From: Littorina saxatilis
Taxonomy: Eukaryota; Mollusca; Gastropoda; Littorinimorpha; Littorinidae
DNA: 64,000 nt
Direction of reading: 5' to 3'
Assembly: GCF_037325665.1 (NCBI RefSeq)
Contig: NC_090249.1
Coordinates: 61,573,602-61,637,601, forward strand
In this document: positions 58,401 to 64,000 of the stretch, piece by piece
Layout of the letters: each line of letters starts with the position of its first letter
How positions within the stretch are numbered: position 1 is the first letter of the stretch
The notes under the pieces: model-generated
What the model was told of the DNA's origin: nothing
What the model saw: the letters and a program-made list of their open reading frames with translations, nothing else
Databases searched by the model: none
Made by a program: the position numbers and the translations under genes

Positions 58401-58624
58401 TCCCTGACCAGCCACTGACTGGAGACGCCGTGGAGGCCTTGCTACTTGACCGCTACGTGCGTGGGCCGGTGCCCCTGGTGCGTGCGGTCAAGGAGATGGT
58501 GGTGGGGATCGAGAACAGCGCCAGTCTGAAAGATGCGCTGGACCTAGAGAGGAACGTGTTTGCCTCTGTGTGGGGCGGGGAGGCCCAGAAAGCAGCGCTT
58601 CAAAATAACATCAAGCATTCTTGA
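52466..58624 (+). CDS. ECHDC1: ECHDC1, ethylmalonyl-CoA decarboxylase (crotonase family), four exons
   Basis: In mammals this crotonase-fold enzyme removes ethylmalonyl-CoA and methylmalonyl-CoA formed by acetyl-CoA carboxylase side activity (metabolite repair, cytosol). Coding exons are 52466-52511, 55641-55808, 56762-57075 and 58256-58624, with consistent phases, giving 298 residues (human about 307). Landmarks: SVDLTKNND, GVAIITLNNPQRKNALSG, the first oxyanion-hole motif FCSGGDLT (GGD at residues 106-108), the second motif GVALGGGAELATACD (about 148-162), then KMGVTTGWGGATRLYRLLG and ASVWGGEAQKAAL. A general crotonase such as AUH is possible, but SGGDL, SVALLEGVALGGGAE and the VWGG end favour ECHDC1. 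Exon 1 encodes only 15 residues. The exon 3 end and the last codons are tandemly copied nearby. Confidence 0.93.
52560..53555. repeat. 13-bp two-state minisatellite, about 76 units, ECHDC1 intron 1
   Basis: The unit is ACAGGGTACAATG or ACAGGGTACAAGG; the T/G state of one base varies irregularly along the array, and almost nothing else changes. Because 13 is not a multiple of three, the reverse strand stays open in all three frames with a 13-residue period. Confidence 0.96.
53580..53669. mobile_element. 90-bp TIR element, TACAGTGGAACCCCC ends
   Basis: TACAGTGGAACCCCC and GGGGGGTTCCACTGTA are inverted; the centre (GACCTCCAATAATCTGAG then AAGTCTAAAATTGGGGGTCTT) makes the whole unit nearly palindromic. 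TA at each end fits a Tc1/mariner-pogo type target. It is the cleanest of several related copies (5328, 17448, 38055, 55385) in this window. Confidence 0.75.
53741..54366. repeat. 45-bp minisatellite with shorter 15/12-bp leader units
   Basis: The leader repeats ATACCCCATATCAACA (about 9 short units, 53748-53890). About eleven 45-bp units follow, carrying ACCCCATATCAACAACAAAG and GTGAACATAGCGACC or GTGAACATACTGTCC. The last unit joins the RNase H frame at 54366 without a stop. Confidence 0.94.
54367..55196 (+). pseudogene. Non-LTR retrotransposon 3' fragment: RNase H domain and CCHC-like end
   Basis: The frame encodes a type 1 RNase H with its acidic residues in place: WIRVYTDGSATN (Asp), NYKAEVDALIQAA (Glu), VVFLTDSVLQA (Asp) and IEGNEKADDLAKSGA (Asp), plus WIPSHCGIEGN. 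A zinc-knuckle-like MCPCGEAEQDT then needs a shift of frame (probably a CACC duplication near 55022) to continue as HHILQDCGNFQLLRRK and end at NWTGLHV. A (GAA)n tail closes the copy at about 55180-55192. The order RNase H, CCHC, GAA tail fits an I/Nimb-like LINE. It lies in ECHDC1 intron 1. Confidence 0.8.
55388..55562. mobile_element. Diverged CAGTGGAACCTG-type TIR element
   Basis: ACACTTGAACCTGTCT (55381-55396) and GGCAGGTTCCACTGTA (55547-55562) form imperfect inverted ends. AGACAGGTGGTCTCTTT repeats inside. It ends about 80 bp before ECHDC1 exon 2. Confidence 0.6.
56095..56250 (+). mobile_element. SINE-like fragment with (GAA)n tail in ECHDC1 intron 2
   Basis: This is the plus-strand counterpart of 7800-7925, with the blocks CCCCGAAATCGGCGTATGCT, GGCGGGGTAAAAACGGTCAT and GTGGGAGTCTGAGCCCATGA, then GAAGAAGAAG. 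The 5' part is not tRNA-like by eye. Confidence 0.7.
56391..56697. repeat. About 152-bp tandem duplication in ECHDC1 intron 2
   Basis: Two copies of a block containing TTGGCTGAAGCAGCTG and TTTCAAGAGTAATATTTTAA (first about 56391-56546, second about 56547-56697). They differ by scattered substitutions, so the duplication is old. Confidence 0.8.
57076..57880. repeat. 113-bp array: seven tandem copies of the ECHDC1 exon 3 end plus donor
   Basis: Donor-like CAG|GTGAGA recurs at exactly 113-bp intervals: the genuine site is 57076 and copies are at 57189, 57302, 57415, 57528, 57641, 57754 and 57867. Each unit has 26 nt of intron start, ending GTGGCTTCAG, then 87 nt of exon sequence in the native phase encoding GVAIGGGAELATACD and onward to GFVQ. 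Copies differ by GCTAGG/GCGAGG, GTGCAG/GTTCAG and GGGGCAG/GGGGCGG. The ALGGG codon of the exon reads AIGGG in all copies. Confidence 0.95.
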
Positions 58625-58740
58625 TAGGATTGTTTGTGGCACACAGACTTTTGGGGCTCAGAAAGCTGCGCTACAAAATAAAATCAAACATGCTTGAGGC
58701 TCAGAAAACAACACTAGGAAAACAACATGTGCTTAGCGAA
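58625..58740 (+). repeat. Two decayed copies of the ECHDC1 C-terminal codons in its 3' UTR
   Basis: The coding end (GEAQKAALQNNIKHS-stop, 58577-58624) is echoed at 58653-58697 as GAQKAALQNKIKHA-stop. A more decayed third copy begins at 58699 (AQKTTLGKQ). The differences in the first echo are mostly at third codon positions. Confidence 0.75.
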
Positions 58741-58981
58741 CACTTCCAGTAGGGATTCTTGGCTCTTTTGATTTTACAGTAATTTTGAAAGAAAATGGTA
58801 TATTTAGCGCACGCTGCATAGCGTTCATCCAGATCGCAGGATAAAGCCGATCGGAATTGTAGAACATGGTGTGAAAAGCTTGTCCGAGGTAATGGGGCTC
58901 TTCTTCCAGACTGCTGAAAATCCTGACAGAGTTATTTTCGGAAAACGTCTATGCTGGATTAAAATTTCTTCTGTGCACTGC

Positions 58982-59036
<55 letters not shown>

Positions 59037-59300
59037 ATGCTTAGAAAGGAGACTTGGACCTATAAAACTGATTGCTTGAATTAAAGAACTGACGGCGCGG
59101 CATGTCTGTCTTATTATTTTTTGATTCTTGTCACGTTATTGTCAACATTTTGGATTTCATCCATACCTACTCTTGTAGATCTATCTATGAAAGGCTACCA
59201 AGTGAGTTATTGTACATGTTCATATTCTTGCATTTGTGATTGAAGTTGTTGCAATAAACCGTATTACACAAAGTGGGGGTAAATCTCGGATTTTCTGTTC
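58740..59300 (+). other. ECHDC1 3' UTR and flank, with (GT)n
   Basis: A (GT)n run lies at 58987-59034. AATAAA at 59253-59258 is the likely distal poly(A) signal; a nearer AATAAA (58677-58682) lies inside the C-terminal echo. No other gene was seen. Confidence 0.5.
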
Positions 59301-59315
59301 ATGCGCGACTATTTT

Positions 59316-60850
59316 TATTTAGTCAAGTTTTGACTAAATATTTTAACATCGAGGGGGAATCGAAACGAGGGTCGTGGTGTATGTGCGTGCGTGTGTGTGT
59401 GTGTGTGTGTGCGTGCGTGTGTGTGTGTGTAGAGCGATTCAGACTAAACTACTGGACCGATCTTTATGAAATTTGACATGAGAGTTCCTGGGTATGAAAT
59501 CCCCGAACGTTTTTTTCATTTTTTTGATAAATGTCTTTGATGACGTCATATCCGGCTTTTCGTGAAAGTTGAGGCGGCACTGTCACGCCCTCATTTTTCA
59601 ACCAAATTGGTTGAAATTTTGGTCAAGTAATCTTCGACGAAGCCCGGGGTTCGGTATTGCATTTCAGCTTGGTGGCTTAAAAATTAATTAATGACTTTGG
59701 TCATTAAAAATCTGAAAATTGTAAAAAAAAAATAAAAATTTATAAAACGATCCAAATTTACGTTTATCTTATTCTCCATCATTTGCTGATTCCAAAACCA
59801 TATAAATATGTTATATTCGGATTAAAAACAAGCTCTGAAAATTAAATATATAAAAATTATTATCAAAATTAAATTGTCCAAATCAATTTAAAAACACTTT
59901 CATCTTATTCCTTGTCGGTTCCTGATTCCAAAAACATATAGATATGATATGCTTGGATTAAAAACACGCTCAGAAAGTTAAAACAAGTCGCGTAAGGCGA
60001 AAATACAATATTTAGTCAAGTAGCTGTCGAACTCACAGAATGAAACTGAACGCAATGCCATTTTTTCAGCAAGACCGTATACTCGTAGCATCGTCAGTCC
60101 ACCGCTCATGGCAAAGGCAGTGAAATTGACAAGAAGAGCGGGATAGTAGTTGCGCTAAGAAGGATAGCACGCTTTTCTGTACCTCTCTTTGTTTTAACTT
60201 TCTGAGCGTGTTTTTAATCCAAACATATCATATCTATATGTTTTTGGAATCAGGAACCGACAAGGAATAAGATGAAAGTGTTTTTAAATTGATTTGGACA
60301 ATTTAATTTTGATAATAATTTTTATATATTTAATTTTCAGAGCTTGTTTTTAATCCGAATATAACATATTTATATGTTTTTGGAATCAGCAAATGATGGA
60401 GAATAAGATAAACGTAAATTTGGATCGTTTTATAAATTTTTATTTTTTTTTACAATTTTCCGATTTTTAATGACCAAAGTCATTAATTAATTTTTAAGCC
60501 ACCAAGCTGAAATGCAATACCGAACCCCGGGCTTCGTCGAAGATTACTTGACCAAAATTTCAACCAATTTGGTTGAAAAATGAGGGCGTGACAGTGCCGC
60601 CTCAACTTTCACGAAAAGCCGGATATGACGTCATCAGAGACATTTATCAAAAAAATGAAAAAAACGTTCGGGGATTTCATACCCAGGAACTCTCATGTCA
60701 AATTTCATAAAGATCGGTCCAGTAGTTTAGTCTGAATCGCTCTACACACACACACACACACACGCACGCACACACATACGCACATACACCACGACCCTCG
60801 TTTCGATTCCCCCTCGATGTTAAAATATTTAGTCAAAACTTGACTAAATA
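59316..60850. mobile_element. Large inverted repeat (foldback-like), arms of about 665 bp
   Basis: The left arm (59316-59986) is nearly the reverse complement of 60189-60850, with matching (GT)n and (CA)n tracts, paired AAGCCCGGGGTTCGG/CCGAACCCCGGGCTT blocks and inner ends GTTAAAACAA/TTGTTTTAAC. A 202-bp spacer (59987-60188) separates the arms. The arms are AT-rich and non-coding. The spacer in turn has an inverted copy at 60851-61113, so the layout is A-B-A'-B'. Confidence 0.88.
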
Positions 60851-61113
60851 TAACAAAGAGAGGTACAGAAAAGCGTGCTATCCCTCTTGGTTTAAACTGT
60901 TTTATTTAACGTTTGTGCATTATTTACAAAAAACGCATATTGAGTAAACAGCGTGCTATCCTTCTTAGCGCAACTACTACCCCGCTCTTCTTGTCAATTT
61001 CACTGCCTTGGCCATGAGCGGTGGACTGACGATGCTATGAGCATACGGTCTTGCTGAAAAATGGCAGCTACTTGACTAAATATTGTATTTTCGCCTTGCG
61101 CGACTATTTTTAT
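60851..61113. mobile_element. Inverted copy of the foldback spacer (B')
   Basis: AGAGAGGTACAGAAAAGCGT and CGCTCTTCTTGTCAATTTCA, then TCAGTCCACCGC-complement blocks, mirror 59987-60194. An extra segment of about 60 bp (60890-60950) is flanked by repeated GCGTGCTATCC. The unit ends with CGCCTTGCGCGACTATTTTT, whose last part repeats the left outer flank at 59304-59317. Confidence 0.75.
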
Positions 61114-61159
61114 TCTATCATTGCAGCAGTGATTGACCGTTGTTACAAGACTGTCTTGG

Positions 61160-61388
61160 TTTGTCTGTTTGTGTGTGTGTGTGTGTCTCAACCTGTGCGT
61201 GTGTGTGTGTGTGTGTGTGTTTCAACCTGTGTGTGTGTGTGTGAGTGTGTGTGTGTGTGTGCGTGCGTGCGTGTGTGTGTGTGCGTGCGTGTGTGTGTGC
61301 GTCAGTGCGTGCGTGCGTGCGTGTGTGCGTGCGTGCGTGCGTGTGTGCGTGTGTGTGTGCGTGTGTGCGTGCGTGCGTGTGTGTGAGA
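61160..61388. repeat. (GT)n / (GCGT)n microsatellite
   Basis: A GT-rich tract with frequent GCGT units and two TCAACCTGTGTGTG interruptions. Confidence 0.93.
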
Positions 61389-62140
61389 GAAAAGCATCAA
61401 AAGAAAAATAATCGTTTTCATTGTGTTGCATTTTTTTTTCATAACTAAACTAATGGAATTTGCAATATTACTTCCCCATTCTTTCTGTTCCCAGCTGGTT
61501 TGAGAGTATTATGCATACTTTTCCTCATAAAACAACTGGTAAAACATGCCTCAAATTAGGCGGAGATGGAAACATAAGCATGTTCTGCAATATTGAGAAA
61601 ACTCATACAGTGCGCAAAGGGAATTTGGCAATAACTGAACCAAGAAAAGACATCCCCCCTCCCCTCCCTTCCATCGTCCTTTCCCAATCCCCGCCTGTGC
61701 CAAGGGGGATAAACAAGCGTTACAGTGACGGGGTGCTGAACTCTCAACGCGGTCAACACAATGCACAGGAGCCTGAATCGATGTGCGGGCCAATCGGAAT
61801 CCGGGGCCAGTTGATCGAACAGCGGCTCTCCCTTCTAATAACTACGAGAAGTACGGCTATGCTTGGAAAGGTGACACTGCTGTTTACTTTGATTCAAGCT
61901 CCTGTGCCACCAAAGCATGATTTTTCCCGGTCGGCCAACGACATAAACGACCATTGAATTTGAAAACACATTTGGTCCCCATTCCGCCAATTAATGTCAC
62001 TAATGTAATTTATTGTTTTATTGACTTTTTTGATATGATGTGATAATGACACTAACACTTGAGCCTGATTTTCTTAAAGCCTGACTATTAGGCCTATTGG
62101 GCGAATTGAGTCACGAAGGCTTCGGGCTCTATTAAAGTGA
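61389..62140. other. Gene-free stretch
   Basis: A 165-codon open frame at 61460-61957 has no recognisable motif, an atypical composition and no splice-supported partner; I do not call it a gene. Confidence 0.35.
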
Positions 62141-62157
62141 TAATGTCTAGCAAGAAA

Positions 62158-62402
62158 ACTGTCTCTCATCGCCTCACGATCTATACAGGTGTCTCTCATC
62201 GCCTCATGATCTATACAGGTGTCTCTCATCGCCTCACGATCTATACAGGTGTCTCTCATCGCCTCACGATCTATACAGGTGTCTCTCATCGCCTCACGAT
62301 CTATACAGGTGTCTCTCATCGCCTCACGATCTATACAGGTGTCTCTCATCGCCTCATGATCTATACAGGTGTCTCTCATCGCCTCACGATCTATACAGGT
62401 TG
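62158..62402. repeat. 30-bp minisatellite, about 8 units
   Basis: GTGTCTCTCATCGCCTCACG then ATCTATACAG repeats almost perfectly; two units read CATGATC instead of CACGATC. The 30-bp period keeps open frames on both strands. Confidence 0.95.
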
Positions 62403-63100
62403 GGGGTTGTAAGTATGTGACCACACACCAGGAATACCAGAATAAACGTGTGAGCGCAGAGCCTACTCAATTTGAAAACGGCTGTGTTCTGAGTGGGAAT
62501 CCCAGACTGTAATTCTCATTGTGACGCCTTTTTGCGCTAGTCATAATTTTTGTCCTACCCGTTTCGACCCTGAGTATTTCATGCGCTTTTCAGCCTAGAG
62601 ATACAGATTTGAAATTGAGCTGAGAGATACAGAGTTCGTTTTGGGAGTTCTGAATGCTGTGTTTGGTAGTCATAACAGAACGTGATATTCTCCAACGGAT
62701 TGTGTGTTTGTTTCTGTTATGCGAAGCGTTTTAACCCTGTATGGCACGGAATTTGCATGCGTTAGCTAGACTGTAGGTTTGACTTCCTCAATCCAACGGT
62801 CTGAATCTACTTTGACGAATGGGTATCTTATATGAGGACTAAATAAAACTGATATGATGACGGACTGACGGAAGTCCGGAGAGCCGGGAAAAGCAAACCG
62901 CTAGCTGATTAAAATTAATCTAATATCAGTTTTGGCATAGCCTAGTTTCGGAGCAGTTTTGAGAAAATCATTGCAGGTGTTTCTGAATTACAGTACGGCG
63001 AATGTCCTTTGAACTTGTTGAGGTCCAAATCAGTCCGATCGGAACTGAAACTTTCCCTAATGGCGCCTTAGGTGTACTATCTTTAAGGATAGCCTTAACA
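62403..63100. other. Gene-free stretch
   Basis: No coding, RNA or strong repeat signal was recognised. Confidence 0.35.
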
Positions 63101-63105
63101 TAGAC

Positions 63106-63403
63106 CAGGGGCGGACGAGGGGGGGGGGGCACGGGAGGCACGTGCCCCCCCCCCACCCCGAAAAAAAAAGAAGAAAAAAAAAAGAAGAAGAAATTTTTTT
63201 TTTCTATGCTGATTCTATGACTATTTCTAAGTTCAAATGGCACCAGATGGCACCATTTTGCTTCTTTGGGCAAAAAAAATTTCCGGGGGGGCATGCCCCC
63301 GGACCCCTCTACCAAATTCGGGCGCTTCGCGCCCATCACATTCACTTTCGATTCAAAGTGCCCCCCCCCCCCCCCCCCTTACAAAGCAACTGATCCGCCC
63401 CTG
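63106..63403. mobile_element. TIR element CAGGGGCGGA with TAGAC target duplication
   Basis: CAGGGGCGGA at 63106 pairs with TCCGCCCCTG ending at 63403. TAGAC flanks both sides (63101-63105 and 63404-63408). The interior is non-coding with G/C homopolymers and a GGGCGCTTCGCGCCC palindrome. The terminal sequence resembles hAT ends, but a clean 8-bp duplication is not evident. Confidence 0.75.
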
Positions 63404-63409
63404 TAGACG

Positions 63410-64000
63410 AAATGATTACGTCAAATACTGAAATAGTACTAGCCAGAAGGACTCTATTTCAGTTCAGAAAAAGAGGCCACTTTTGGCTGATGACAGAAAT
63501 ACAAAAGTGCACAGTCAAGTAATGTGAGTCTTTCCCGCGCCTGTGGCGGAATCACAGCGCCAAAGCCCAGCCGGGTTAGCGATGTCGGCAGCGCTTGTCT
63601 CCCTTGCGACATCGTCACGCAGCGGCCACATCTCCGCCAGCGCCGCCGACAAGAACCACTGGCGACGGCGCTTCCAGAGCTGAGGGACGCGACGCGAGCA
63701 GGGATTCATTCACCTGTTGATTCTGCCATCGTCCGCACAGTACAGTCAGACACTAGCGTGCGGCGACGAGTCGTCTGTACAGCAACAAGCTTTCACTCTC
63801 CTTCGTTAAAGCTGTTCTAGGATTCCATGTAGAGAGGCCTATTAAGTGTATGGTACGACACAGAGACTCTCTGGGTGCAGAATATTTTTGTAAGAGAAAA
63901 AAAGCTGCTTGGCTCGAGTGAATCTGCTAGAGCCAGCGAGTCAGTCGCTCTTGTGCTTCCGTCTCAGACAGCGGAACTGCAATCTTCCCAGTGCACGGTG
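63410..64000. other. GC-rich terminal stretch, possibly the upstream part of a gene beyond the window
   Basis: 63530-63800 is notably GC- and CpG-rich compared with the surroundings, as expected near a promoter or 5' exon, but no reading frame resembles a known protein. The window ends before this can be resolved. Confidence 0.3.

Noticed and set aside
61460-61957. 165-codon open frame
   Set aside because: No motif, no conserved neighbours and no convincing splice sites; it may be chance.

Overview
The window is animal nuclear DNA, most likely from a gastropod mollusc. Five intron-rich, metazoan-type housekeeping genes sit in very repeat-rich DNA. The mollusc assignment rests on my recognition of several dispersed repeat families (tRNA-derived SINEs, short TIR elements, a Penelope-like remnant, non-LTR retrotransposon tails). 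It is an inference, not a database result.

Gene layout: NDUFB7 (minus, coding 9005-4994, 3 exons) stands head-to-head with EBNA1BP2 (plus, 9636-21425, 9 exons); their start codons are 630 bp apart. EBNA1BP2 converges tail-to-tail on CFAP144/FAM183 (minus, 28459-23720, 4 exons). CFAP144 is divergent from FZR1/Cdh1 (plus, 30240-45629, 12 coding exons). ECHDC1 (plus, 52466-58624, 4 exons) follows. In all five genes I traced every coding exon with GT-AG borders and consistent phase, giving predicted proteins of 127, 274, 133, 484 and 298 residues, close to their vertebrate counterparts. The genes have unrelated jobs: complex I assembly, ribosome biogenesis, axonemal microtubule lining, APC/C activation and metabolite repair. 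The EBNA1BP2-CFAP144 convergent pair matches the arrangement I recall on human 1p34.2.

Repeats: roughly a fifth of the window is tandem arrays, mostly inside introns. The largest are at 15.2-17.4 kb (35/38 bp units), 19.4-20.5 kb (75/69 bp), 31.9-34.1 kb (about 44 bp), 35.65-37.65 kb (26 bp) and 52.55-53.55 kb (13 bp). Interspersed elements include two tRNA-derived SINE families (26.0 and 31.2-31.6 kb), non-LTR retrotransposon 3' fragments (10.9, 50.9 and 54.4 kb), a Penelope-like GIY-YIG fragment (6.4 kb), at least eight short terminal-inverted-repeat DNA elements, and a large nested inverted repeat (59.3-61.1 kb).

The most unusual signal is a recurrent pattern in which exon edges, with their splice sites, have been copied in tandem. 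ECHDC1 has seven extra 113-bp copies of an exon 3 end with its donor, each carrying an 87-nt in-frame segment that encodes the oxyanion-hole motif, plus decayed copies of its C-terminal codons in the 3' UTR. FZR1 intron 10 carries copies of exon 10 and exon 12 ends with donors. EBNA1BP2 introns carry arrays that repeat the acceptor region of the next exon. No intact virus-like element was seen.
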